A DNA stretch of 32,558 bases, taken from NCBI GenBank assembly GCA_021798135.1, contig JAJZYI010000002.1, positions 1 to 32,558 on the forward strand, read 5' to 3'. Shown in pieces: positions 15,462-24,562 of this stretch. The stretch comes from Actinomycetes bacterium. Lineage in GTDB: Bacteria; Actinomycetota; Acidimicrobiia; Acidimicrobiales; UBA8190. Positions within the stretch are counted from its first letter, which is position 1; every line of letters begins with the position of its first letter. Under the pieces are notes generated by a model, which did no database searches, was not told the DNA's origin, and saw only the letters and a list, made by a program, of their open reading frames with translations. The position numbers and the translations under genes were made by a program.

Positions 15462-16916
15462 ATGGCGACGGCGAGCTCCGGGGCGGCACGCGGCACGGCT
15501 GGCGGGCGGCGGCGCGCCCGACCGGTGGGAGCGGTCTTCGTCGACCTGGACCGCACGCTCCTGTCCGGGGCGAGCGGGCTCGTCCTGAGTGCCGCCCTTC
15601 GGGCCGAGGGGCTGCTCGACGGGCGGCCCCGCCTCCCCGGCGAGCGGCTGCTGTACGGCGTCTACGACGCCGTGGGCGAGAGCGTGCCGTTCATGGCGAT
15701 GGTCCGCGCCGCCGTGCGCTTCGTCCGAGGCTGGCCGGTCGAGTCGGTCCGGCGGGCCGGCGAGCTCGCCGCACCCGAGCTGCTGGACCTGCTCCAGCCG
15801 TACGCACCGGGTGTGCTGGCCGAGCATCGCGCCGCTGGCCGCCGCATCGTGCTGGCGACGACGTCGCCGGTCGACCTGGTGGAGCCGTTCGCCCGGCTGA
15901 TCGGGTTGGACGACGTCATCGCCACCCGCTACGAGCAGTCGGGCGGCCGGTACACCGGGCGGATCGAAGGCAGCTTCGTCTGGGGGGTGGGCAAGCTGGC
16001 CGCGGTGCGCGAGCGGGCTGCCACGCAGGGGTACGACCTGGCGGAGAGCCACGCGTACTCCGACAGTGTCTTCGACGTGCCGCTCCTCGGCAGCGTCGGC
16101 CACGCCCACGCCGTGCAGCCCGACCTCCGCCTCCGGCTGGTGGCCACGATGGCGCGCTGGCCGATCGAGCACTGGGACCGGCCGGCGGGCGTGCCCGGGC
16201 TGGCCGGGCTCGAGACCTACCACCTCCTCCGACCTTTCGTGCGTCCCGAGGCGTTCCCGTACGCGCGCTTCGACGTCCAAGGCGTCGAGAACGTGCCTGC
16301 TCGCGGGCCGGTGCTGCTGGCGTCGAACCACCGCAGCTACTTCGACGTGGTCGCCCTGGCGATCGTGGCGGCGCGGATCGGCCGGCCCGTCCGCTTCCTC
16401 GGCAAGCGCGAGCTGTTCGACGCCCCGGGGCTGGGCTGGCTGGCACGAGCGCTGGGCGGCATCCCCGTGGACCGCGACGACGACCCGGCCCGCGCCCTGG
16501 CCGCCGCACGCCAGGCGCTGCAGGCCGGCGAGCCGGTGATGATCATGCCGCAGGGCACCATCCCGCGTGGCAGGGCGTTCTTCGAGCCCGCGCTGCGCGG
16601 CAAGACGGGCTGCGCGCGGCTGGCAGCCATGACCGGCGCACCCGTGGTCCCGATCGGGCTCTGGGGCACCGAGGCGGTGTGGCCCCGAGCGGCGAAGCTG
16701 CCCACCGTCACGACGGTCGGAACCGGCCCGACGGTCCGGGTCCGGGTCGGCGACCCGCTCGACCTCGCTGCCGAGGCGGCGACGGACCCGGCGGCCGCGA
16801 CCGAGCGCCTGATGGCAGCGATCGTCGCGCTGCTCCCGCCCGAGGCGCTGGTGGAGCGGGAGCCGACCGCGGCGGAGATCGCACGGGCCACGCCGTCGAG
16901 CCGCCGCAGCCGATGA
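15462..16916 (+). CDS. HAD-IB phosphatase / 1-acylglycerol-3-phosphate acyltransferase fusion
   Basis: The 484-residue protein joins a HAD-IB phosphatase-like domain (about 22-240) to a PlsC-type acyltransferase (about 255-460), the layout of mycobacterial Rv2483c-like proteins. HAD residues: D28-L-D30-R-T, T133/S135, K178 and the S-D201-S-V-F-D motif. Acyltransferase residues: N-H290-R-S-Y-F-D295 (HX4D) and M-P-Q-G-T-I-P-R-G at 362-370, where Gln replaces the Glu of the usual FPEG, followed by V-P-I-G-L-W-G-T-E. It probably acts in glycerophospholipid synthesis at the membrane; whether the phosphatase half is active on a lipid phosphate is not known. The MurT-GatD gene follows after 28 nt on the same strand. 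Confidence 0.9.
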   Translation: MATASSGAARGTAGGRRRARPVGAVFVDLDRTLLSGASGLVLSAALRAEGLLDGRPRLPGERLLYGVYDAVGESVPFMAMVRAAVRFVRGWPVESVRRAGELAAPELLDLLQPYAPGVLAEHRAAGRRIVLATTSPVDLVEPFARLIGLDDVIATRYEQSGGRYTGRIEGSFVWGVGKLAAVRERAATQGYDLAESHAYSDSVFDVPLLGSVGHAHAVQPDLRLRLVATMARWPIEHWDRPAGVPGLAGLETYHLLRPFVRPEAFPYARFDVQGVENVPARGPVLLASNHRSYFDVVALAIVAARIGRPVRFLGKRELFDAPGLGWLARALGGIPVDRDDDPARALAAARQALQAGEPVMIMPQGTIPRGRAFFEPALRGKTGCARLAAMTGAPVVPIGLWGTEAVWPRAAKLPTVTTVGTGPTVRVRVGDPLDLAAEAATDPAAATERLMAAIVALLPPEALVEREPTAAEIARATPSSRRSR

Positions 16917-16944
16917 CCCGGCGCGGGCCCGCCTCGTCGCGCCG

Positions 16945-19086
16945 GTGAGCGCCGTTCGCGTCCGCCTGGCGGTGGCGGCAACCGTGGCCGTGGGGCGAGC
17001 GTCGCGGTGGCTGGGGCGGGGCAGCGGCTCGGTCGTCGGGGGAAGGGCGGGCCTGGCCATCGCTCCCGACCTCGTCCGCTCGCTCGCCGCCGACCGGATG
17101 GTCGCGCTGGTGAGCGCCACGAACGGCAAGACGACCACGACCCGGCTCCTCGTCACTGCCCTCGGTGGCACTGACCGGGTGGCGACGTCGGCGGCGGGCG
17201 CCAACCTGCCCGCCGGCATCGCCGCAGCGCTGGCGGGCGCCGATCCCGGCAGCCCCGCCGTCCTGGAGGTCGACGAGGGCTACCTGGCATCGGTGGCGGA
17301 CGCGGTGCGGCCGACGGTCGTCGCGCTGCTGAACCTGTCGCGTGACCAGCTCGACCGCGTCAGCGAGGTCCGCGCCATCGCGACGAGGTGGCGGGCTGCG
17401 CTCAGCCGCCTGCAAGGCACCACCGTCGTGGCCAACGCCGACGACCCCCTGGTCGCGTGGGCGGCGTCGTCGGCGCCGTCCGTGCGGTGGGTCGCCGCCG
17501 GACAGCTGTGGCGTGCCGATGCCACCGGCTGCCCGTCGTGCGGCGGCCGCATCCAGTTCGGCGGTGACGAGGGCGACGTGGGGTGGGCCTGCCCCGCGTG
17601 CGGGCTGCGCCGGCCGGAGCCGATGGCAGTGCTGCGGGGCACCACGCTGGGGCTCGCCGACGGGCGGCGGCTGCCCGTCGCGACCAGGCTCCCGGGCCGG
17701 TGCAACGTGGCGAACGCCGCCATGGCCGCAGTGGCGGCCGAGGTGATGGGCGTCGACGCGGCGGAGGCGCTCGCGTCGATGGCGGCCGTGGCCGAGGTAG
17801 AGGGCCGGTTCGCCGTGGCCCGCCATCGCTGCGGGGCGGACGGGCACGAGGTGGCGGCGCGGCTGCTGCTGGCGAAGAACCCAGCAGGGTGGGTGGAGCT
17901 GCTCGACCTCCTCGACGGCGGTCGCAGCGAGCCGCGGCCGGTGGTCGTCGGCATCAACGCGCGGATCGCCGACGGGCGCGACCCGTCGTGGCTGTGGGAC
18001 GTGGCGTTCGAGCGGCTGGAGGGTCGGCTCGTGGTCGCCACAGGCGAGCGGGCGTGGGATCTGGCCGTCCGCCTGCGCAGCGCCGGGGTCGACCATCGCG
18101 TCGAGCCCGACCAGGTGGCGGCGCTGCACGTGCCGGGGGTGGCCGAGGTCGACTACGCCGGCAACTACACGGCGTTCCAGGAGCTGCGGCGGCGGCTCGA
18201 CCGTGGGCGGGGAAGGCGGGATCGCTCCGGCGAGCAGCCGCGAGTGGTCGCCGGCGCCCCGGCCGCGGGATCGGGCGGGCGGGCACGTCCGTCGGGCAGC
18301 GAGCTGCGGGTCGTCGTGGTCCACCCGGAGCTGCTGGGGACGTACGGCGACGGCGGCAACGCGACGGTGCTCGCGGCACGGGCGGCCTGGCGGGGGCACG
18401 ACGTGGACGTGGTCCTGGCCGGCGCCGACGACCCGCTGCCCGCCTCGGGGGACGTGTACCTGCTCGGCGGGGGCGAGGACGGGCCGCAGGTGCAGGCCGC
18501 GGCCGTGCTGGCGCAGACCTCGCTGCGCCGGGCGGTCGACGGTGGCGCCGTCCTGCTCGCCGTCTGCGCCGGCTTCCAGGTCGTGGGGACCTCGTTCCCG
18601 GGGCCCGACGGCCTGCTGCGAGACGGCCTGGGCCTGCTCGACGTCGCGACGGTCAAGCGCAACGGACCGAGAGCCGTCGGCGAGCTGCTGGCGGAGCCGG
18701 TCGCAGCGGAGGAGGGCGCCGGCGAGCCGGTGGCCCGGGGCCTGGTGGCGTCGGGCGGTCTGCTCACTGGCTTCGAGAACCACAGCGGCGCCACCACGCT
18801 GGGACCGGCGGTGCGGCCGCTCGGCCACGTGACGCGCGGTGTCGGCAACGACGGCGGCGGCGGCGAGGGCGCGTGGTCCGGCCGGGTCGTCGGGACCTAC
18901 CTGCACGGTCCCGTCCTGGCGCGCAACCCGGCGCTCGCCGACGCGCTGCTGGCGATGGCCCTCGGAGCGGCGCCGGAGCCGATCGACGACGCGGAGGAAG
19001 CCGAGCTCCGTCGGGAGCGGATCGGTGCCGCGACCGCGGCCGACCGGGGGCGGCTCGGTCGGTTCCGGGTCCATCGACGCCACTGA
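16945..19086 (+). CDS. MurT-GatD fusion: lipid II isoglutaminyl synthase in one chain
   Basis: MurT and GatD are normally separate subunits that amidate the D-glutamate of lipid II, glutamine being the ammonia source. Here one uninterrupted 713-residue frame carries both. MurT part (1 to about 420): Mur-ligase ATP loop S-A-T-N-G-K-T-T-T-T at 57-66, E-V-D-E-G-Y, N-L-S-R-D-Q-L-D-R, a four-Cys zinc ribbon (C196, C199, C216, C219), and the D343-G-R-D-P-S-W-L-W-D motif of the C-terminal DUF1727 domain. A Gly/Arg/Pro-rich linker follows (about 420-453). GatD part (454 to about 675): L-L-G-T-Y-G-D-G-G-N, catalytic C541 in A-V-C-A-G-F-Q, G-F-E-N-H-S-G, and H654 in T-Y-L-H-G-P. All expected catalytic residues are present. 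Start is GTG 16945, without a clear ribosome-binding site. Confidence 0.92.
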   Translation: MSAVRVRLAVAATVAVGRASRWLGRGSGSVVGGRAGLAIAPDLVRSLAADRMVALVSATNGKTTTTRLLVTALGGTDRVATSAAGANLPAGIAAALAGADPGSPAVLEVDEGYLASVADAVRPTVVALLNLSRDQLDRVSEVRAIATRWRAALSRLQGTTVVANADDPLVAWAASSAPSVRWVAAGQLWRADATGCPSCGGRIQFGGDEGDVGWACPACGLRRPEPMAVLRGTTLGLADGRRLPVATRLPGRCNVANAAMAAVAAEVMGVDAAEALASMAAVAEVEGRFAVARHRCGADGHEVAARLLLAKNPAGWVELLDLLDGGRSEPRPVVVGINARIADGRDPSWLWDVAFERLEGRLVVATGERAWDLAVRLRSAGVDHRVEPDQVAALHVPGVAEVDYAGNYTAFQELRRRLDRGRGRRDRSGEQPRVVAGAPAAGSGGRARPSGSELRVVVVHPELLGTYGDGGNATVLAARAAWRGHDVDVVLAGADDPLPASGDVYLLGGGEDGPQVQAAAVLAQTSLRRAVDGGAVLLAVCAGFQVVGTSFPGPDGLLRDGLGLLDVATVKRNGPRAVGELLAEPVAAEEGAGEPVARGLVASGGLLTGFENHSGATTLGPAVRPLGHVTRGVGNDGGGGEGAWSGRVVGTYLHGPVLARNPALADALLAMALGAAPEPIDDAEEAELRRERIGAATAADRGRLGRFRVHRRH

Positions 19087-19111
19087 GCCACTGCGAGGCA
19101 GGTGCGGCGGC

Positions 19112-20464
19112 CTACGGCGGTGGCCGGCGGATCCTCGATGGTCGTGGCTGGCGGTTGCCGGCCGCCCGGCGGAGGATGCGGCGGGCGCGCTCGGCATGAT
19201 CGCCACCGGTCTCGTCACCGGGGTCGGTGCGCGGCAGGTCGAGTGGCGGCGGGAGCCAGTGCCAGTCGCCCGGTCCGCCAGCGAGGGTGAACCCCTCGAA
19301 GGTCTTCTGCCGGTGGTGGAACGAGCAGAGCCGGGCGAGGTTGCGGAGCTCGGTCCGTCCGCCCAGCGCGAGCGGGACGACGTGGTCGATCTCGAGGTAG
19401 CGACGGTTGCCGCAGCCGGGGACGACGCACACAGGGTCACGCGCCACCAGCGCCGTGCGCAGCCGGGCATTGATGGTGCGCCCGAGGTGGGAGACCGCCG
19501 TCACGTCGGAGCCGTCGGCGACGGCGGCCGACAGGGACGCCTGGGCGGCCAGCTGCCGGACCACGTCCACCGGGACGGGACCTGCACCGTCCACCTCGCA
19601 CCGTTCCCCGGGGCGCACGCTGCCGCGCTGGTACGCGGCGGCGTCGACGCGCACGATGATCGAGGCGCGCGGCGCGGAGACGGCATCGCCGAGGACGAGG
19701 CGAGTGAGCGCGTCCGCAGCACAGGCGCGGTCCGGCGGGTGCGTCCCGGCGCGACGGGCGTCGGACCGCACCGCTCGCGCCTCGTCCTCGATCCTGGCCC
19801 AGATGCGGGCGCCTACGTCGGGGGTGAGGCGCCCGTCGAGGCGGAACGTGCCGTCGGGATCGGTCCAGCGTCGCAGGCACCGCGACCGGTGGATGCGCGC
19901 GTATGCCGCCCGCTGGTCGGTCGCCGCCGCCCGGACCCTGCGACACTGCTCGCGCAATGCCTGCAGGCTGGAGCCGCCGACGCCCTGCAGCAGCGCCTGC
20001 TCGGAGCCGGGATCGGCGGCGACGGCGCCCGTGACCTCCCGCACCTGGGGGAGGGACAGGTCGCCGCGGCGCAGGGCCCGGTCCGTCGCCGATCCGGCGA
20101 CGAGGTCCTGCGCCGCCCGGAGCAGGCCGGCGGCGCTGCCGACCGAGTCACCGGTCTCCGCAGCGAGCCAGTGCGCGGCCGAGCGGTGGGCGCCGCCCGC
20201 CCAGCTCTGCGTGGCGTCGACCCGCCGCGCGGCCAGGAGCCGCCCGGCCTGGGCGAGGCGCTCGAGCGTGGAGAACTGCGCGACGACCCGCTTGGCGTCG
20301 TCGCCCGAGAGCCGGTCGGGCGCCAGCTCCTCCACCACCCGTCGGAGCCGTTCCGTGAGGTCGCTCAACAGCGCCGGCTGGGTCGCCTCGGTCGGCCCGG
20401 TCGGAACCGCGAGCCCGTCGGGCCGGGCCGGCTCGGTCGGACGCTCGGGGTCGCGCGGTGCCAC
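19112..20464 (-). CDS. DUF222 / HNH endonuclease domain protein
   Basis: The 450-residue protein has the long alpha-helical DUF222 region (about 35-340) and a C-terminal HNH nuclease domain with a zinc site: C346-V-V-P-G-C351, I-D-H361-V-V-P, L-R-N375-L-A-R-L-C380 and H383-H384. Such proteins are abundant and often multi-copy in actinobacterial genomes (the mycobacterial 13E12-type proteins belong here); biological role unknown, sometimes assumed to be mobile. The HNH residues are intact. Start is GTG 20464. Its end converges on the MurT-GatD gene with a 25-bp gap holding no hairpin. Confidence 0.88.
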   Translation of the reverse strand: MAPRDPERPTEPARPDGLAVPTGPTEATQPALLSDLTERLRRVVEELAPDRLSGDDAKRVVAQFSTLERLAQAGRLLAARRVDATQSWAGGAHRSAAHWLAAETGDSVGSAAGLLRAAQDLVAGSATDRALRRGDLSLPQVREVTGAVAADPGSEQALLQGVGGSSLQALREQCRRVRAAATDQRAAYARIHRSRCLRRWTDPDGTFRLDGRLTPDVGARIWARIEDEARAVRSDARRAGTHPPDRACAADALTRLVLGDAVSAPRASIIVRVDAAAYQRGSVRPGERCEVDGAGPVPVDVVRQLAAQASLSAAVADGSDVTAVSHLGRTINARLRTALVARDPVCVVPGCGNRRYLEIDHVVPLALGGRTELRNLARLCSFHHRQKTFEGFTLAGGPGDWHWLPPPLDLPRTDPGDETGGDHAERARRILRRAAGNRQPRPSRIRRPPP

Positions 20465-20552
20465 CGTGACAGCATGACGCGAGGGTGTGCCGGGAGAGAG
20501 GGTGTGCCGGGCGCGAGGGCACGGACCGCCGCAGCTGCGCGAGCCTCCCTCG

Positions 20553-20565
20553 GGGGCGAGGCCCC
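20553..20565 (-). terminator. GC hairpin downstream of the PlsC operon
   Basis: GGGGC-GAG-GCCCC forms a 5-bp stem in the 132-bp gap after the plsC stop. Neighbouring GGCC-GGAA-GGCC could form a second small stem. The gap also holds GAGGGTGTGCCGGG twice (20481 and 20498). No T-tract. Confidence 0.3.
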
Positions 20566-20596
20566 GTCGGCCGGAAGGCCCCGTCGACCGGGAAGC

Positions 20597-21649
20597 TCAG
20601 TCCCGGCGCACCGCCCAGCGGCGGGGGTCGCCGTCGCCGTGCGCCGACGAGCTGTCGTGCTCGCCGGTCCAGGCGGCGGGCGTCCCGCCGAGGGCCCAGG
20701 CCCGACGCCATGGAGAGGCGTCGGGGCCCCGGGCGTCCTGGACGGTCGTGCCGGCGGCGGCCTGGCGCCGGGCGGTCCACCAGTCGGTGCGGGACTCGGC
20801 CGCCAGGGTCGCCAGCGCCGTCTCGAGCCGCGCCGACAGGTGCCGGGCGTCCTCGCCGTCCTCGGGGTACAGCGGTGCGCCGACGACGACCGTGGTGCGG
20901 GCGCGCCGGACGCGCGTGCCGCCCTTGGGGAGGATCCGGTGGGTGCCGGCCAGGTGGACGGGGATGACCGGGCGACCGGTGCGCGCCGCCGGGAGGCTGG
21001 CGGCCCGGTGCAGCTCCTGCTGCCAGCCGTCGGGCGAACGGCCCCCTTCTGGGAAGATGAGGAGGCTCCAGCCGTCCTCGACGAGTGCCGTGGCTTCGTC
21101 GACCGACCGCCGGCTCACCCGGTTGCGCTCCAGCGGGATGGCCCCGAGGAGCCCGGCCCACAGATGGGCCTTCCACCGCCGGTCGAAGAAGTGGTCGGCG
21201 GCCGCCGCCACCACGGTGCGGTGGCGGATGCGGTCGGGCAGGACTGACAGCAGCAGCGGCGTGTCGAGGTGGCTGGTGTGGTTGGCGACGATCACGACGG
21301 GCGCTTCGGCCATGTCGAGCAGCTCGGCGCCGCGGACGAGCGGGGACGCCAGGAGGTGGACCGCCGGGCGGGTGAGGTTGTCGGTGACCATCGCGCGGGC
21401 GAGGCGGACGGGGTACCGGCGGGCCCAGGCCGTGTCGTACTCGTCGCCCAGCCCGGAGGACGGCACCGGCCTGGCGACGGTCCCGGGCCACGTCGGCGCG
21501 CCCCACGGGAACGGTGCCGGCCTGGTCGCCCTGCGCAGGCGGGCGCGCGCGAGGCGGCCGACCCCGGTGACGGCCGAGGCCGACCATGCGCGCCGTCCCG
21601 TCGGCTGCCGGCCGGCTCCGAGGTCTGGGTCGCGGCGTGCTGCGGTCAT
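20597..21649 (-). CDS. PlsC-type lysophospholipid acyltransferase
   Basis: The 350-residue protein has the acyltransferase signature N-H124-T-S-H-L-D129 (HX4D, the catalytic His/Asp) and F-P-E-G-G-R-S at 199-205, plus P-V-I-P-V-H-L-A-G. The family moves acyl groups from acyl-CoA or acyl carrier protein to lysophosphatidic acid or related alcohols at the membrane. The N-terminal 110 and C-terminal 80 residues are family-atypical extensions, rich in Arg/Ala. It is the last gene of the minus-strand operon, 10 nt after the LarA-like gene, which suggests that its acceptor or acyl donor is a product of the operon. Confidence 0.9.
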   Translation of the reverse strand: MTAARRDPDLGAGRQPTGRRAWSASAVTGVGRLARARLRRATRPAPFPWGAPTWPGTVARPVPSSGLGDEYDTAWARRYPVRLARAMVTDNLTRPAVHLLASPLVRGAELLDMAEAPVVIVANHTSHLDTPLLLSVLPDRIRHRTVVAAAADHFFDRRWKAHLWAGLLGAIPLERNRVSRRSVDEATALVEDGWSLLIFPEGGRSPDGWQQELHRAASLPAARTGRPVIPVHLAGTHRILPKGGTRVRRARTTVVVGAPLYPEDGEDARHLSARLETALATLAAESRTDWWTARRQAAAGTTVQDARGPDASPWRRAWALGGTPAAWTGEHDSSSAHGDGDPRRWAVRRD

Positions 21650-21659
21650 GCTCCTGCCC

Positions 21660-23246
21660 TCACCGGACGTCGGCGATCATGAGCGGCGGGGCGTGGAGGT
21701 GGGTGACCGACGGGCTCGGCCCGACCACGTCGGCAGCGATCTCGAGCGCGTCGGCCAGGGTGGACGCCGGGCGGAAGCCGAGCCGCCGGACCGTCGAGGG
21801 CTCCCCCCCGACGACCACGACGGCGCCGAGGTGGTCGAGGGCGTGGGCGCACCAGTACCACATGTAGAAGGGGTGGACGCCGTGGTAGGCGTGGCCGGTG
21901 CGGTAGAGGTGGACGTACCAGGGGTCGGTGGCGAACGCCTCTTCCCACTTGTGGATCTCGGCCGGATCGGTGGTCTCGGCCAGGATCTCCTCGTAGAAGT
22001 CGATGTAGCTGGGATGGTGGCCGGGGTGGAAGGCCTTGCGCGTGGGATGGCTCATGATGAGCACGCCGCCCTCGCGCACGAGCGGCCTGCCCCGGTACAG
22101 GTTGAAGAAGTACCCGAGGCCCAGGCAGGCGACGAGGATCGGGTTCATGATGGAGTTGACGTTGTACGGGCTGATGTACGGGAGCCCCATGGTGAGCACG
22201 TCGCTCTGGCCGTCGACCTCCACCAGCTGCTGGGCGTGGACGTGCCCGGTCGTGACGGCGTGGACGGCCTCGACCTCACCGGCCTGCACCGATGTCATGC
22301 GGTGGGGACCGGCGATGCCGTGCAGCACGCTCCGGGCCAGGCGGGCCGGCGTCCGCGCCAGGGCGGCGCTCGACGCCACGAAGGCGGCCCGGTCGCGGGC
22401 GCTCCACTCCCACTCCCTGCGCTGGAGGAACCGGAACTGCTCCGGGAAGGCGTCGTTGTTCAGGGTGGTCTCGATCTGGAAGACCCGGACGCCGCTGGCG
22501 GCGATGAGGCGTCCCATGCGCCAGTTGCTGCTGTGCAGCTCGGACCGGTGCTGGTCCATGAACGAGCGGCTGTGACGCATGGTGTGGGCATTGTGGTGGT
22601 GGCGCAGGCTGCGGTACGAGGCCAGGCCGGTGGCCACCGACTTGTGGCCGCCGTCCATGGCGACCAGGTTGATGTTGACGTAGACGAGCAGGTCGGACTC
22701 CGCCGCCCGGCGCGAGAGCTCCACGTCCTCGCCCTGGTCGGTCGTGCCGAGGTGGACCAGCTCGGACGGGTCCTCGGCATCGTGCTGGCGCAGCAGGCCG
22801 TGCGGGGCGAAGGCGTCGTAGATCCGGTCGCCGAGCGCGTGGCGCAGCTCCGCCTCGGTCATGCGGCGGTGCAGCGCCAGCGCGGCGATCAGCACCACGT
22901 CGTCGACGCCCGCCTCGGCCGCCAGGTCGAGCACCTGCTCGATGACGAGCTGCCGGTTGTCGGGCCGGCGCATGGGGGGCAGGGGCAGGGACACGTCGTC
23001 GAAGGCGATGGTGAGCCTCATGCCGGGCCGCAGCAGGCTGCGCAGCGGCTGGCTGTCGCCGAGGGGGTGGTCCAGGGCGTGGCGGACGGCGGCCACCGGG
23101 TCGGCGAGCGGCTCGATCGGCTCGGGCGCGTAGACCACCCGGCTGCCCTGCGGCAGGCGCTCCAGGCGGTAGCCCTCGCCGTGCCAGAACAGCGTCGGCG
23201 GGGTGGACCGGTCCACCTCCAGCACATAGCCGGGTCTGGGGCTCAT
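21660..23246 (-). CDS. LarA-like (lactate racemase family, DUF2088) protein
   Basis: The 528-residue protein resembles LarA, the nickel-pincer 2-hydroxyacid racemase. Visible landmarks: I-A-F-D-D-V-S-L at 80-87 with nearby D-N-R, A-G-V-D-D-V-V-L-I, A-L-H126-R-R-M-T-E-A-E-L, H156-D, and G-G-H-K202-S-V-A-T-G-L. By-eye alignment puts H126 and K202 at the positions of LarA H108 and the cofactor-bearing K184, and H218 in a His run near H200. The H174 position appears not to be His. It is longer than LarA (about 420) and rich in His, Trp and Tyr near the C-terminus. No larB, larC or larE cofactor genes are here. ATG 23246 overlaps the stop of the dehydrogenase (ATGA) and has AAAGGA upstream. The substrate is unknown. 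Confidence 0.75.
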   Translation of the reverse strand: MSPRPGYVLEVDRSTPPTLFWHGEGYRLERLPQGSRVVYAPEPIEPLADPVAAVRHALDHPLGDSQPLRSLLRPGMRLTIAFDDVSLPLPPMRRPDNRQLVIEQVLDLAAEAGVDDVVLIAALALHRRMTEAELRHALGDRIYDAFAPHGLLRQHDAEDPSELVHLGTTDQGEDVELSRRAAESDLLVYVNINLVAMDGGHKSVATGLASYRSLRHHHNAHTMRHSRSFMDQHRSELHSSNWRMGRLIAASGVRVFQIETTLNNDAFPEQFRFLQRREWEWSARDRAAFVASSAALARTPARLARSVLHGIAGPHRMTSVQAGEVEAVHAVTTGHVHAQQLVEVDGQSDVLTMGLPYISPYNVNSIMNPILVACLGLGYFFNLYRGRPLVREGGVLIMSHPTRKAFHPGHHPSYIDFYEEILAETTDPAEIHKWEEAFATDPWYVHLYRTGHAYHGVHPFYMWYWCAHALDHLGAVVVVGGEPSTVRRLGFRPASTLADALEIAADVVGPSPSVTHLHAPPLMIADVR

Positions 23247-24562
23247 GGGGTGCGTCCTTTCCGGGTTCCGGACCTGCGCGTGCCGCCGGCACCCGAGCGG
23301 CCGCCAGCGGGCCGGGGCGCGCCGCTGGCGACGGTCCGGGGAGCCCGCTCGTCCGGCGGCACCTGGCGTGGCGGCCGCTGACCGGGCTCGAACACGATCT
23401 TCACGGCTCCGCGTCGACCGGCGGCACCGGCGTGGGCGAGCGCCTCGGCGTAGCGCTCCAGGGGGTAGCGGGCGGACACCAGTCGGCCGAGCCCGGCGGC
23501 GGCGACGACGTCGAAGGCGAGGTCGAACGTGCGGCGGCCGCCGGCCTCCAGTCCGTAGGCGTAGGTCCCGGCCAGGGTGACCTGGCGGTGCCACAGGGGA
23601 GCCAGGTCGACGTGCAGCCGACCGGGCATGCCGACGAGCACCACCCGGCCGCGGGGCCTGACCATGGCGAGGCTGGCGGCGAGCGACGCACTGCTGCCGA
23701 CGCAGTCGACGACGACGTCGGCACCGGCGGTGACCTGGCCGGCCAGCCGCAGCGAGCGTGTGGCGCGGCGCACCGACCGGTCGAGCTGGTCCGGCTCGAC
23801 CGCCCGGTCGGCACCGAGCTCGAGGGCGAGGGACCGCTGGTGCGGGTAGCGCGCGCCGACGAGCAGCTGGCCCGGGTCGGACAGCCGGCGGAGGGCGGCG
23901 ACGGTGGCGAGCCCGAGCGTGCCGGCGCCGAGCACCGCGACGCATGCCCCATCGGCCACCTCGGCGGCCAGCGCGCCGTGCACCGCGCACGCGGTGGGCT
24001 CGACCATCACCGCGTCCTCGTCGCTCAGGCCGTCGGGCACGGCGTGGAGCTGGCTGGCGTGGGCGACCAGGCCGGCCGCCGACCAGCCGCCCCCCGTGTC
24101 GGCGCAGTAGCCGATCTGCAGGCCCGGCGAGAGGTGGCCGACGGCAAGGTGCTGGCAGGCGCCGGTGTCGCCCGCGGCACAGGCGGGGCACGGCGGCTCC
24201 ACGCCTCGCGGCACGCAGCCGATCACGGGCTCGATCACGACGCGGCTGCCGGCGGCCAGCGGCGATCCGTCGGGCGGCTGCTCGAGCGTGCCGACCACCT
24301 CGTGGCCGGGCACGAAGGGGAAGCTGACCATCTCCTCGAAGTACCGCGAGCTGGCCCCGTCCACGGTGGCCAGGTCCGAGCCGCAGATCCCGGCCAGCAG
24401 GGGGCGGACACGACCCCACGCCGGTCCCGGCAGGTCCGGCTGGTCGGCGTCGACCATGCGCAGCGGCCCGGCCGCGGCGCCGTGCCCGCTGCCCCGGAGC
24501 GTGGCGGCGACGCGGGCGGCGGCGAAGCGGGCCACGGCCCGCTCGAACACCAGTGCCTTCAT
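23243..24562 (-). CDS. Zinc-dependent medium-chain alcohol dehydrogenase
   Basis: The 439-residue protein is an MDR dehydrogenase. Catalytic zinc residues: C60 (G-I-C-G-S-D), H87-E88 (G-H-E-V-V-G) and E188 (V-E-P-T). Structural zinc lobe: C116, C125, C128, C136. Cofactor loop: G212-A-G-T-L-G217. A basic low-complexity tail of about 45 residues follows the normal end. It overlaps its neighbours by ATGA at both ends, so it is coupled with the acyl reductase-HAD fusion upstream and the LarA-like gene downstream. It may interconvert an aldehyde or ketone with an alcohol made in this pathway; that is inferred from neighbours. Confidence 0.9.
   Translation of the reverse strand: MKALVFERAVARFAAARVAATLRGSGHGAAAGPLRMVDADQPDLPGPAWGRVRPLLAGICGSDLATVDGASSRYFEEMVSFPFVPGHEVVGTLEQPPDGSPLAAGSRVVIEPVIGCVPRGVEPPCPACAAGDTGACQHLAVGHLSPGLQIGYCADTGGGWSAAGLVAHASQLHAVPDGLSDEDAVMVEPTACAVHGALAAEVADGACVAVLGAGTLGLATVAALRRLSDPGQLLVGARYPHQRSLALELGADRAVEPDQLDRSVRRATRSLRLAGQVTAGADVVVDCVGSSASLAASLAMVRPRGRVVLVGMPGRLHVDLAPLWHRQVTLAGTYAYGLEAGGRRTFDLAFDVVAAAGLGRLVSARYPLERYAEALAHAGAAGRRGAVKIVFEPGQRPPRQVPPDERAPRTVASGAPRPAGGRSGAGGTRRSGTRKGRTP

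Noticed and set aside
19112..20464. HNH gene considered as a homing endonuclease inside an intron or an insertion sequence
   Set aside because: No terminal repeats, target duplication or split host gene; DUF222-HNH genes commonly stand alone.
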